In this document: positions 33,512 through 45,722 of the stretch, one piece after another
Numbering within the stretch: position 1 is the stretch's first letter
How the letters are laid out: each line of letters starts with the position of its first letter
Source of the DNA: Albula goreensis
Taxonomy: Eukaryota > Chordata > Actinopteri > Albuliformes > Albulidae
Assembly: GCA_022829145.1 (NCBI GenBank)
Contig: CM040762.1
Coordinates: 23,554,436-23,618,435, forward strand
DNA: 64,000 nt
Direction: 5' to 3'
Translations under genes and position numbers: made by a program
Notes under the pieces: generated by a model
The model's database searches: none
The model's input: only the letters and a program-made list of their open reading frames with translations
Told to the model about the DNA's origin: nothing

Positions 33512-33525
33512 GTTGTCATGGTAAC
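33512..33525. promoter_or_regulatory. RFX X-box motif
   Basis: gttgtcatggtaac, a near-consensus X-box with both half-sites. Confidence 0.6.
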
Positions 33526-34235
33526 GCTGCAGCAAGAAAGAGAGGCTGCAAGTGAAAGGGGGAGGGGAAAGGGGGTAAGAGATGAGTGAACCATGCTAAT
33601 GCTACTTCACTGATCATTGATTGTATATTTATTCCGTCTCTCTCTGTGTTCTCCGTTTACACTCTCATTTACACTTTCATTTTTATCAGAATTTTTGTTA
33701 TGACCCGTGAAACACAAGTCTTACTTAAATACAGGCAAGCATAATTAAAAACAGTACATTTTCATGCGAGAGTTTAACAATTATTCTCATTTCCATGATT
33801 TGCTATCACTGAATAAGGCTAACTATAATGCCCAGTAAAATACTGGACTCTTCTGTAAAGTCCTCCCTCTGACAAACATCAGGGAAAAAAAACGTTCATC
33901 TTTGTTTGGATTTCTCTGGCCTCTTCTCCAGTGCTGCCGCTGGCTGGGTCAGTTTATGCTAAAGGTTTGACATTAAAGTCTGACATCTGCAAAAGGTGTG
34001 TATGAATGTCTGGATAGAAAAAAAACAGGTACTTAGCTGTGACTTAGAGGTGTGAGGAATTTTAACCAATTTTTAAACTCAACTGCAGCATGATATCTGA
34101 AGGAGACAACACTATAGGATGTAAAACATACCATTCATGCTACACTCTTATAGGTCACCATGATGACAACATACTTATTTACAATAATAAATGATAAAAA
34201 CTGTTTTAAACAGAGGAGTGGGTGCAGGTTAAAAT

Positions 34236-34520
34236 GTAAGGGTAAAGGAGTGGGTGAGCAGGTTAAACTCACTCAGCATCAGCCAGTGTCAGCAGGGTAA
34301 AGGAGTGGGTGAGCAGGTTAAACTCATTCAGCATCAGCAGGGTAAAGGAGTGGGTGAGCAGGTTAAACTCACTCAGCATCAGCAGGGTAAAGGAGTGGGT
34401 GAGCAGGTTAAACTCACTCAGCATCAGCAGGGTAGAGGAGTGGGTGAGCAGGTTAAACTCACTCAGCATCAGTTAAACTCACTCAGCATCAGCAGGGTAA
34501 AGGAGTGGGTGAGCAGGTTA
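34236..34520 (+). repeat. minisatellite, 45 bp unit
   Basis: Six copies of a 45 bp unit (ggtaaaggagtgggtgagc plus aggttaaactcactcagc plus atcagca). The central copies are nearly identical, which suggests recent expansion. Confidence 0.95.
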
Positions 34521-34659
34521 TTCTCTGATGGGAGGGCAATAAAACCAGAAGCTTTTAGACTGAATCCCACATGTTGCACTGCTGCTCAGAGGAGGTAAAT
34601 AACCTACATTATCTCTGCAAAGCCTGAGCTATATACAAGTATATTGAGGAAAATGTAAT

Positions 34660-34855
34660 GTGGTTATGCCGTGTGCTTGCCAAAAATAAACACACTCCAC
34701 AAACAATACAAGTAATAAGAAAAACACAAATAAGACCACTCAGCATCTGCTCATCAAGGCTGATGCCTGAATATGTTGCAAAAGCATTTAATGAGAAACA
34801 TGTAAGTAATAAGAAAAACACAAATAAGAGTTTCCTGCAAAAGCATTTAATATGA
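34660..34855 (+). repeat. short direct duplication
   Basis: The block agtaataagaaaaacacaaa with taaga occurs at about 34709 and 34803. A second shared block (gcaaaagcatttaat) occurs at about 34778 and 34837. Confidence 0.7.
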
Positions 34856-34879
34856 ACCCAAACCTTCCTCCTTATTGAA

Positions 34880-35435
34880 GACCACTCTGTAAACACTGTG
34901 GCACATGTAACCAATCACAACAGACCGCTCTGTGAGCACCATGGCACATATAACCAATCACAGCAGACTGTTCTGTAAGCACTGAGGCACATATAACCAA
35001 TCACAGCAGACTGCTCTGTAAGCACTGTGGCACATGTAACCAATCACAGCAGAATGCTCTGTAAGCACTGTGGCACATGTAACCAATCACAGCAGACTGC
35101 TCTGTAAGCGCTGTGACACATGTAACCAATCACAGCAGACTGCTCTGTAAGCACTGTGGCACATATAAGAAATCACAGCAGACTGCTCTGTAAGCGCTGT
35201 GACACAGATGTAACACTATGGCACATATAACCAATCACAACAGACTGCTCTGTAAGCACATATAACCAATCACAGCAGATGAGCAGCACATATAACCAAT
35301 CACAGCAGACTGCTCTGTGAGCACTGTGGCACATATAACCAATCACAACAGACTGCTCTGTAAGCACTGTTGCACATATAACCAATCACAGCAGACTGCT
35401 CTGTGAGCACTGTGGCACATATAACCAGTCACACG
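34880..35435 (+). repeat. minisatellite, ~43 bp unit containing CCAAT
   Basis: About 13 copies of a unit of the form gcacatataaccaatcacag plus cagactgctctgtaagcact plus gtg. Each unit holds an accaatca CCAAT-box-like core. A few copies are shortened. Confidence 0.95.
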
Positions 35436-38400
35436 AGACTTAACGTTAAAGAGTGTTTGCACTTTCAAAAGGAAAGGGACTGCAAAGCAGGAGATGCATG
35501 CTGATAGAGACCACACTATTATAGGGGATCCTAAATATGTAAAGGAGATTAAATCCAGTATTCTCCATTTAATTTTGTTCAACGCTGATCTAACGAAAAT
35601 GTGACAGTCCTAACCTCACATGGCATGTGTCATTAGCAACCTTGCGGGCCTGGGTGAAGTTTGTCCCTACTGCCACACTGTCCCTCTGCCCCCCACCACC
35701 TTGGGATTTCTGCCAACGCTGAGAATTTATGACACGTTTGTTTGTGACTGCAAGTAAGTGTGCTTTCCTGTTTTGTGTGGATAAGAGCATTTTCATGGTT
35801 TGCATGGGTACCTGTGTGTAAGTAATTTGGGCAAAAAAGTAGTATGGTTGTCTGTTTTTAGCTGCGACCAGCAGCTCTATAGCTTGTCGGTCGATCTGCA
35901 AAAATTTCCCCACCCTTTGGCAGCCGCAGTTTTCGCCCTGTAGGCTGAAATTTGCCATGGAGGTCAAGTGTGTGTGTGTGTGTGTGTGTGAAGGAGTGTG
36001 TCTCTGTTCATGCCCATTGGCTAAAAGGGGGCGTGGCAGTGGGAGTGGCCTGGTCGCAGCTATTACAAATTCGCACTTGTTTGTTGATGTCCTTAGTGTC
36101 CACTAAGGTTTGTTTTGTGTTTGCGTGCATGGGTTAGTTACGCGCTTGTGTGGTCGGGTTAAACGAATGTTGTGTCAGTGTGGTTTGGTTAGTTTTGTGT
36201 TGTTGAGGGTGGGTTAGTTTTGTGTTGGTCTGGGTCTCTTGTGTTGTCATTTCTCTCTCTCACTCTCTTGACCCCTATTTTTCAATCAATAACTCATCTC
36301 TTAATGCCGATTTCCCTCTTCCCCCACAGGCAAACAAACGTCCTTCTCTGGGACAAACGGGGGGGGGGCGGTAGTACACACACATACACACACACATTCA
36401 CACATACACACACACCGGCTAGTTTTTGAACAGGCATAATGATCGAACCCCCCATCGCCACTGTATCTGCAAGGATCCTGTCGTACCACTGCAGCCCGGA
36501 GGGTCCGGCGGAACTGACACAGGCCTCCTCACATCTGATCTGGGGACTGACACAAAAAGATCATCTGCTACAGTGGCCGACTCATCCCAAGATGGACAGA
36601 GCAACAGTGCACCGTAAGTATTCCAGTTCCAAGCAACAGTGCGGGCTGACCTTTTCACTAGGATAAAAAATAAACCAATTTTTTTTCTTTTTGTCATTCT
36701 CTGACCCCTTCTTCTCTCAACACCATCTGTCTTCCCTCCACCAGCATCACATCCTACACTACAGCCGTCCGTTCCTGTGTTTCTTGGCCACATTTTTCAT
36801 GAGGACCACTTGCTGTTGATACCGATTTAAAGAACACATATTAAAACTGTTCTGGGTAGATCTGGGCACGGACGATATTCAGCACAGTGTTTAAATCGCT
36901 GGCGTTTGTGCCAGATGGTAGGTGGTTTGAATCCCAGGTATTTCACCTCAGTTAAAGGAATCACAGCTGTGTTGGGCTCTGTAAGATACCCCACGTAGCG
37001 CTGCCCGCTGACAAAATGCCCATTGCCCAGACGAAAGAACAGAATCTCTATTATTCAAACATTCACTTACCATTTATGTGACACTGATCTCATTGAACAC
37101 ACAACTACGCACGCACACCTACGCAAACACATGTAAATGTGTTAAAAAACAATTTGGTGGGTCATTAATAATGAGATTAAGGTGAGCCATGTGTACTCAC
37201 GTGCTAACGTGACCCTCACTCTGGTTGGGTGTAGAGTTTCACCCGGAGCCAAATGCAGGCCCAGTGGTGACCAACGCGCCCTGGAGATGCTGGAGTCGGA
37301 GGCAGAGGTCAACTCTGAGGTCACGACATCTCAAACTGCCCTGCAGGCTGTCCGTCTGCTGAGACTGAATCTCTCATACACTGACCGACATCGTGATAAC
37401 ATAAAATGCTAATGCTCTGCCATAGCCCTCCAAACAAACCCATGCTATCATACCCACTCACTCATACAGTTAAATGACCCGACAGAGTTACAACCATTTT
37501 GTATAAACAACAATATCATTTTTATTCCAGAAATTGCTCAGTATGGCACAATATCATTGAATTGCTGTTAAGAAAACGGTTTTTGGCACAGACCTTCATT
37601 AGAACATAACTGAACTCAAACCCCCAGCCTTGCCACTCTTCCATGGCAAGACCACACCGATGGTTATAGACACAATCCAAATCACAACGATTCTGAACAT
37701 TTTTGTTTCAGTGGGATGTCTTAAATGGCCAAACAAAAGGAACAGATGGAGGTCATGTTTAATTTAACAGCGGACAGGAGTGCCAGTTGTATTTTTCCTG
37801 AGAGAAGGAAGAGGAAAGGGTGAACTTGGGACTGAGAGAGGACAGGACTGGGAGAGGGATTCAAGATTTCCCTTCTTCTCCTTCTTTAAAGCCTCACTTG
37901 ACTGTTCCTGACTTTCGTCAGCTGTATATCATAACGATCGAAGCCCAGAAATTGGCATATCAGTGAGAGTATGATTATTTTGGCAACAAGAGCTGGCTTT
38001 CTGACTTCCTCTTAAAACCATTTCTCCCTCAATGTCATGTACGTTCGTATACATTACAGACCTAACATAGTTAACCCGTTCATATTGTTTCGGAGCAATA
38101 TTACTCAGCTAGGACCCAACTAGTTCCCTCAACCCCAGAAATCATCACACTATACTCTCCAAGTTATTGGTATTTCTTCAAGTAAAATGAGGAACTGGCT
38201 TGAGTGACCCTCTGAGAGTTAAGAATGGGGGCGCCATCAAAGCATGAAGCTCAAGTGACCTCTCTCCTCAGATAAAGAATAATGTCTTTTACTTTATCTA
38301 CATCTGAGGAGCGGAGAGTGAGGGAAGAGGAATGAGTGGAGAAATGAAGCGTGCCGCTTGACTTGGAGGAGCTTGAAAGAGCAGGGGAGTGAAGTCATCG

Positions 38401-38509
38401 TCCCTTTGAGCGCAGAATGACATATAACCGCGGTAACGCTCTCCCTCTGTCACATTTCTTCACGGAGGGGAGAGAGGAGAAATGAGATTTCTGTCTCCTC
38501 CCTTCCTTC
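35436..38509. other. intergenic, no gene recognised
   Basis: Contains a (GT)n run at 35969-35990, a G/CA-rich run at 36358-36415 and short open frames such as 36439-36666 (followed by a good gtaagt at 36615) and 37182-37412. None resembles a known protein. A CA-rich stretch lies near 37100. Confidence 0.4.
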
Positions 38510-38955
38510 CTCTCAGCCTCTTTCTCTCTCCTCTCTCCTCACTGCTTCCTGGACTGTAATCACCAGGGTCATTCTCTCTCATCACTGCTTCCTGTACGGA
38601 AACCACCAGGGTCATTCTCTCTCATCACTGCTTCCTGTACGGAAACCACCAGGGTCATTCTCTCTCATCACTGCTTCCCTGTAGCCACCAGGGTCATTCT
38701 CTCTCATCACTGAAACCACCAGGGTCATTCTCTCTCCTCACTGCTTCTCTGTCACTGCTTCCGGAAACCACCAGGGTCATTCTCTCTCATCACTGCTTCC
38801 TGTACGGAAACCACCAGGGTCATTCTCTCTCATCACTGCTTCCTGTACGGAAACCACCAGGGTCATTCTCTCTCCTCACTGCTTCCTGTACGGAAACCAC
38901 CAGGGTCATTCTCTCTCCTCACTGCTTCCTGTACGGGTACCCACCAGGGTCATGT
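38510..38955 (+). repeat. minisatellite, ~43 bp unit
   Basis: About ten copies of a unit gtcattctctctcatcactg plus cttcctgtacggaaaccacc plus aggg, some lacking the middle part. Confidence 0.94.
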
Positions 38956-40153
38956 TATGTGCTCTCCTCACGCACAGCAAGCTCGCCTGAGCTTCCTGTT
39001 CCTGTTGGATCGGCAGGCCATATCCTCAGAGCTGAATGGCCTGAGAGCCTTCTGTCTCAGTGCACATGCTACACTGCTGGGTGAGTAATGGGTAAACTCA
39101 TTCATATCGCAATGATGATGATGATAACAATGATGTAGGCAGCATGGCAACAGAGACAACAAAATAAATGTTTTAAGAGGCAGACAGAGGAAGACCGAGG
39201 TTAAACAAACACAGGGTAGGTCCAGTGATTCACTGATCATTAAAAACAGGGAAAACCCAATGACTTCTAAAGCCAGAAAAGCTGAAAGAAAAACCAAAAT
39301 GAGTCATGACCTTCCTAGACTTGTATTTCTATTGATGAGTGTGTGATGCTACTCCAATTCTCCCTGTAAAAGTGCGGCACCACAACGTGCGCTTTAATAA
39401 TTAATTAATTTCAGTACTCCAGATGAAATAATGGCACTATCTGCTTAAATACCAAAGGCAGCTAGTTGTTTCAGTGGGGCTGTGCCTCCAGTCACAAAAA
39501 TCTTTATCTGATAAAAACTAGTCCGCCACACCTTAAAGTTTTAGCTCGGTAGTCCACTTGTGGTCAGGCCTTCTCAAAGTTCCTGTTCGTCACAACTCTT
39601 TTTGTGCATAATCCTGAAATACTTTGAGATGCAGACATTCATTAGTACACAGTATTCATAAATACAGTGATTCTTTGTAATCCCATACCCTGTTCTCTTG
39701 ACTTCACTGTTGCTTTGCTGGGTAATCAGATGGTGGACAGACAACTCCTTTCATAAACGCTATCAATAATTGCATTAATTCAATTCATTAGTCATTAATT
39801 TAATGCTTGCAAATGAAAACTCCCATTTGTGTGTCTGTATCATATGTATATTAATGACTTGATGAAAACTTAGCACACATGACAAAATTTCAGTACAACG
39901 GCTACATTTCAGTAATGGCTACATATGATTTGAGCCCTGATTTTTGACCATCAGGTACAAGATCTCAAGTGAGCGTGTACGCCATCTCAGCTGAGTACCG
40001 GACCAGCAAGTTGCTGTAGGAGGAGGTCATCTGACCTCATGTCTATGGGTGGAGAGTAACATCGGGATACAGCATGGGAACAACAGCGTTGCGCATATCA
40101 AGCCATCTGTTTGTGGCACGCCACCTGCGACTCAGCAGACATTTTTGGGAATA
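38956..40153. other. intergenic, nothing recognised
   Basis: No coding signal or repeat that I can name, apart from AT-rich tracts. Confidence 0.45.
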
Positions 40154-40626
40154 CAGGTTGAGTATCCCTTATCCGAAATGCGTGGGACCAGAAGTGTTTA
40201 AGGTTTTGGAATTTTTTAGATTTCGGAATATTTGCAAATACAGCCATTCCCTAGCATCTGAGTTCCGTTCTGACCGACCGGTTGTATCTCGAAATGGATG
40301 GAAGTCGGACAACTGTTAGCATGGCATGTAGAAGTACACATGTAGTATGTAGAAGATGTAGCCACACAATGACAGGATATCATCTGACAGTCTTTATCGT
40401 ATGCACGCAGCCATTGGCACTGGCAAATGTACCGCCAAGCATAATTTTCATATTTACATATATCTTTCTTTATTGTTAAAATTTATATGATATTTTTTTC
40501 AGTAATATGTATGGATGACCGCATAGGTCAAGTGTGGAATTTTCCACTTGTGGCGTCATGTCAGCGCTCAAATAGTTTTGGTTTTTGGAGCATTTTCGGA
40601 TTTTCAGATTATGGATTCTCAACCTG
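40154..40626. mobile_element. MER2-like Tigger/pogo element
   Basis: 473 bases flanked by TA on each side. The left end caggttgagtatcccttatc, then gaaatgcgtgggaccagaag, then gatttcggaatatttgca is nearly the mammalian MER2 left end as I remember it. The right end has tggcgtcatgtcagcgctca, ggagcattttcggattt and ctcaacctg, the matching terminal inverted repeat. The middle (about 40245-40500) is unlike MER2 and begins with a second Tigger-like block (gttccgttctgaccgaccgg), so the interior may be a replacement or nested element. No transposase. Confidence 0.82.
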
Positions 40627-40699
40627 TACTGCAACATAAAGCCTGCAGATGGAATTGACATTTACACAGCCATTTGTGTCCTGTGAGCCAAAGCAATTG

Positions 40700-41106
40700 G
40701 CCTTTGTCACCAGGTGGCCTGTCTCACTCAGTGCTGCAGACAGAGTGTTCAAGTTCCCTGTCTGTCTGAGTCCTGTAGACAGAGTGTTCAGGTTCCCTGT
40801 CTCACTCAGTTCTGCACACAGGTACCCTGTCTCTCTCAGTCCTGTGTTTAGGTTCCCTGTCTCTCACTCAGCCCTGCATCACAGAGTGTTCAGTACACTG
40901 TCTCACTCATTCTCACAGAGTGTTCAGCCCTGCATACAGAGTGTTCAGGTGCACCGTCTCACTCAGCCCTGCAGACAGAGTGTTCAGGTGCACTGTCTCA
41001 CTCATTCCTGCAGACAGAGTGTTCAGGTGCCCTATCTCACTCAGCCCTGCATACAGAGTGTTCAGGTGCACTGTCTCACTGAAGGCTGCAGACGGAGTGT
41101 TCAGGC
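40700..41106 (+). repeat. minisatellite, ~39 bp unit
   Basis: About ten copies of tctcactcagccctgcagac plus agagtgttcaggtgcactg, the left half more diverged and the right half nearly uniform. Confidence 0.93.
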
Positions 41107-42800
41107 GGTTTGGCACTGCACTGCCTGACAGACAGGAATACCCACGTCCTTTCCTCAAGCAAACAGGCAACAAATAGTCAAAATAAAAAAGAATTGCAAC
41201 ACAGTGGGGCTACAAAAGATGTAGAGCAAAAAACAGGAGTGAAAAAACATTTGCATCCTACAGATTATGTGGACATTTTCCCAGCATATATTCCCCGGTG
41301 AGACTGCGTGAGTGCATCTCACCTGCAGTGCAGCAGCAGCTAAAATCTGTTAAAATCAGCTTCGGCAGGCCCTTTTAATCTGCACATCACACCAATGAAC
41401 CAAAGCAGCCATACCGAGAGCTGGCTCTTCCAGAGTGTTTTCATTCACATTTCTGGTTTGCTTTCACAAGAATGCTGGTTAGCAACAAAACACAAGTCAT
41501 TTAGATTCACATTCATTGCTGTAATTTACTATCAAACTAATTTTTCATGTCACATGTCTGTTTACTATTGACACGGCACACATCAATACTCCTCAGGGCC
41601 TTATTGGTATTTTCACAAAAGGAATCTTGTAAAAATGTTGTTGTTTATGTCTATATATAGTCTGTGACACGTGTGATTCTCCTTTTCCAGAAGGTTCTGA
41701 GAGACAGAAAATTCACTAAGGACAGGAGGGAAATCTTGAACACAGGACTGCTGCATAAGTCAACCAGCAGGTGTCCCTTCTGCTAGAGGGGCGTCCGTCT
41801 GCTTCACATGTCACATGAGAGGTTACAGTATAGACAGAACTGTGTTAACCCCGCCCCCAGGTGTCCTAAGCCAATCACAGTCCCTCCCCCACCACCACCC
41901 CAATATCTCCTGGCTTCCTTGGGACTCTGCATGGGGTAGATGTGACATTTGGCTTTGCCTCTGAGAGGAGAGACAGTAGGTCACAGCATAAGCTGCTAAA
42001 TCCAAAATGTGGATCCCTCATGTTGGTACACACTATTTGCTCTGCACTAGCAGCACGGCACCGAAATGTGCCACTGAACCGCACAGCTGTCGGATCCCAT
42101 AGTTTAAAGAACATATCACCTAATTCTACAACTGGACGAAACTTTCCCATTTTAGAACCATCACTTGTCGGGAGAACTGTTGCGTGTGCACTCTACCAGT
42201 CAGCCGGAACGTTCCCGAGACTACGAAGGTGTCATGGCACACAGCGCTCCCGGGGCAGAGACGTGACATTTGGGGGTCATGGGATTCACGACAGCGCGCA
42301 GGCAAATTACGCTCCACCTCTTCACAACGCCCCATATATCTTATAAGGTTCCCAAACTTTCTCAAAGTAGCTAACTCAGATTTGCAGACAATAGCCCTGA
42401 GAAAAAGCTTGCCCCACCGAACGTCTCCGCAGTATCCATCCCAACATCTTGATGACAAAATAACAAAAATCATGTTCTTATGTAACATGAAATCAGGGAA
42501 ACGGTGACTCCTGTAATAATAAGTCCTTGAAATTATGATTATGATAATACTGAGAGAGGCAGTTGAGTAAAATGTCATCTGTCAGTAACAAAGAAACCCC
42601 TAGCTGCCCAGAAACCCCAGTGCATTCTGGGTTAGTGTTCTGCATCATTGACATTCTGCATTCTTGTTGTGGCTCAACCCCTCCTGATTATTCAGTGCAG
42701 TTATGCGGGAAGATGCTAGAAGACGCTAGAAGGAGCATTGGAACACTATGTCCCAAAACTAATGACACTTAAACTTGTGTGTGTATGTAATGCTATAGCT
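41107..42800. other. intergenic, unresolved
   Basis: A stretch at 41930-42350 is open on both strands for 90-150 codons (42126-42578 minus, 41942-42346 plus). I do not recognise it. It could be a decayed repeat. Confidence 0.35.
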
Positions 42801-42985
42801 GATGCTTGATCCAAAGCAACTTACAGGTGATTATGCTAACCAAGGGCCAGTCCCCCCTGGGGTTGAGGGCCTTGCTCAGGGGACAGCCATGGTGTCCTTG
42901 CTGTGGCCAGACAGGGGCTTGAACCGCCAACCTCAGGCGTCCCGGTCTTGCATCTTAGCCACTAGGCTACAGGCTGCTCATAGAC
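42801..42985. mobile_element. fish SINE-like interspersed repeat
   Basis: The series atccaaagcaacttacag, ggttgagggccttgctcagg, ggggcttgaaccgccaacct and ttagccactaggctac is a pattern common in fish interspersed repeats, with a B-box-like gcttgaaccgcc. Ends and family name are not certain. Confidence 0.6.
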
Positions 42986-45722
42986 AGTGTGTGTGATTTG
43001 ACTATTATATTCCATTTATATGATGAGAACTATGTCAGCTGCAGTGGTTTCCACAGAAACATCACTCCCGCCACAGCATGTTAGCTCAGGCTGTTCCTAG
43101 CACCGCTCACATGTACTGGCACTGCATAACATGGCGGCCCTGTGAGGTGTAAGAGGTTTTCTGTCTGTGATCTGGAATGTGCCCGGTGTTCCCTTATAAA
43201 AAAATGGTGATATGGTGTAGTGACTCTGAGGTGGGCCCATACATTCAAAAGAGCCCCAAAAAGAACCAGGGTGAGACCAGGGCAAGCGACAGCAAGACAT
43301 CTGTTATACACCTCTATTTTCAGCAAAGACGGTTCACAGCCAAAATTTAGACTTCGACTTGGAGTACCACAACCATTTTGTGTGCCAAGTGTTTAATTTT
43401 GAAATAACTTCTGCTAACAGAACAATATTCATAATAATAACCATAATAATATTAGCTAATAATAACAATAACAATATTACAAGTAAAATAATAACACTTG
43501 ATTTAAGATTTAAAAAAGGGAAAATAACAAAGCAAAACTAGATAAAAACAAAAAATAACACTCATCATTATAGCTTTTTTTTTCCAATGAAAAAATTCTA
43601 TAACATTTTCTATACTTTTCATGTATTTGTTCTTTATCATTAAAAAAATCTCAGTCAATACCATTTGAAGTCAGTCTTTCCCTTTCACTACATGGAATAG
43701 CTTACCTTTTGAAGTTTATCATGGTCTTGACTTATATATATATATTTTTTTCCCCATTTCATTCCATTTGCTCACAACTTCATGACGAGCAAATCTCATT
43801 ACAATCCACTGTAATCCACAAGTCCTTGCCGATTTCATTTTTCATTTATCATTCATTTGCACAGAAAAAAAAAGGGCCTTGACTGGCTGAGTTTTGTAGG
43901 GAGCATGGGCAAAACCGCTCTGTTTTCTAACCTGCAGATGGTGGGGTTTTTCGCTGATAAGGGTCTCCGTTTTCCTTCTTCCTTCAGCAGCTCTCGGTTT
44001 CTCTTTTTTTGTACAATTGTTGCTATTCTTATGGTTGCTGCATATTTGTCTTGTTTCATTTTGTCTGTGAAGACTGATATATATCATTATTAATCCATGA
44101 TATATCCGATATCACAGTTTGTGTATATGTATCGGGTATATACCAGGACAGATACACAACCTGAGATATGAAATATATCATAGCTTTAATTAGAAAACCA
44201 AAACGTCTTTTTGACACGTGTCCCTCTGACACATTAGCACATGATTTATCATTATTGAGAATAATAATAATAATAATAATAAAGTATCATAATCAAAAAA
44301 CTTTACTGCATAAAAATTATGTTGACTGTAAAATTAAACTCAAAATACAAACTGGAACTTGGCATGTAACTAATTGGAATGGACCATTAATATTTATATA
44401 AACAGACAAACAGAACTAGTATTCATACTAATTTACATAATAGCAAGTGCCTTATTTGTATGAATTTTGTTATGGGAAACTTTGATGTGGCGCGGTGTAA
44501 ACTCAGTATCACTGCCATGTGTGTATGCTCATTATAGTGCATTCCAATTTGATATAGAATATGTTTATTATATATAACTTATTATTATTAGTATTATTAT
44601 TATTATTAGTATTATCATCATCATCATCATAATTATCATCATCATCTTTGTTTTCATCCTATACGATCTATGGATGTTTATTCAATAAGCCGTCACAACA
44701 ATTATAGCAAAAAAAAAAACAAAAAACAAAAAAAAAAAACACCTGCTCTGTTTGTTTGCAAGTGAGAGGAGGAAAACGTGTTATGTTTTATAAAATTACC
44801 AAAATCAGAGCCCAAACTGATACCATACATAAATGTGTCCATCATTTCTTCCGCTTCTTTACTTCTCCACTGTATCACCCCATTGTCTTATCTCCAGGAT
44901 CTCCCAATATCAAGAACTCAAAAAAATATTAGCAACAACATTTTAATAATTATAGCAATTATAAGAGCTGAATCAGCAGCTTGAATATTGTTCAACGTCT
45001 TTCAGTCAGGTTGTTAAAGATTCTCCATAATTTATTTCTTCAAATGAAAATATATTTATATATTATGCATTTTCACTGTTTTTTTTGTATTTGCCATTGT
45101 CTATTGTCACTTATTTCCTTTTGTGGTATCTTTTCTTCATCTCCTTCACAGGGGCTGCTGGGTGAATTTGAGGGACAGAGTGGACGTTTGACACATGTTT
45201 ATCCTTTCAAAGTCTGTAAAAAAAAACCCTCTTCCTGGTGCAACACATCACTGCAGATTCTCTGCAAATTCTGCTGTCCCTTGGATTGCACTGACTGAGT
45301 ATGAACCAATTGCACTGTATGTGTGTGTGTCTCATATATATATACATATACATATGTATATATATATATATCACATTTGCTTTACTTTGGTACAGCTTCA
45401 GGCTGTAGTGGTGTCAACAATTACACACTTAAGTGCAATACCTGTTTGTTCATATAGCCATGTGACTACATTAACCTCTAGCTAAGCAGATAGTCAGTGT
45501 ACTGATTTGCTCTATCAGCCTGTATGTACTTGATTTAATGTCCCTCGCAGCGCAGAGACAGTCATAGCCCTATCCATTCCTCTCTTTCTCCATGCATATC
45601 AAGGCCTGGCCCGTCCTTAAATATATATTTATGCTGTTCTGATTTCTCCCCCCAGTTCCTCAGATCAGAAGCTGCCTCAGGGGTCGTCAGAACCATGGCC
45701 ACCTGTTTTCTCAGGTGTCCCC
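42986..45722. other. AT-rich intergenic / lrrc4b 3' side with microsatellites
   Basis: Contains (ATA)n at 44259-44283, (ATT)n/(ATC)n at 44580-44646, an A-rich run at 44708-44740 and (TA)n at 45337-45371. The lrrc4b 3' UTR should lie in the right part, but I see no confident polyadenylation signal close to the stop. Confidence 0.5.

Larger units (their letters stand above)
31836..34230. other. intergenic with candidate regulatory patches and X-boxes
   Basis: Contains conserved-looking AT-rich blocks at 32040-32240 (ctaattaaatcaattagca, then aattaatgagagtgg) and 33340-33430 (gcatattaatgggaacgc, then tttaattggtcag). It also has a (GA)n run at 33127-33160 and four X-box motifs listed separately. 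No coding gene recognised. Confidence 0.4.

Noticed and set aside
34236-35435. Regular repeats resembling a CRISPR array
   Set aside because: Units are continuous tandem copies without unique spacers, in a vertebrate genome; they are minisatellites.
36439-36666. Possible exon ending before gtaagt at 36615
   Set aside because: Good donor only; no protein similarity, no matching acceptor or partner exon.
41942-42578. Overlapping open frames of 90-150 codons on both strands
   Set aside because: No recognised domain; likely decayed repeat or chance.
7184-45722. Search for EMC10, JOSD2 and ASPDH exons expected from human synteny
   Set aside because: No frame showed their characteristic residues by eye; cannot exclude very short exons.
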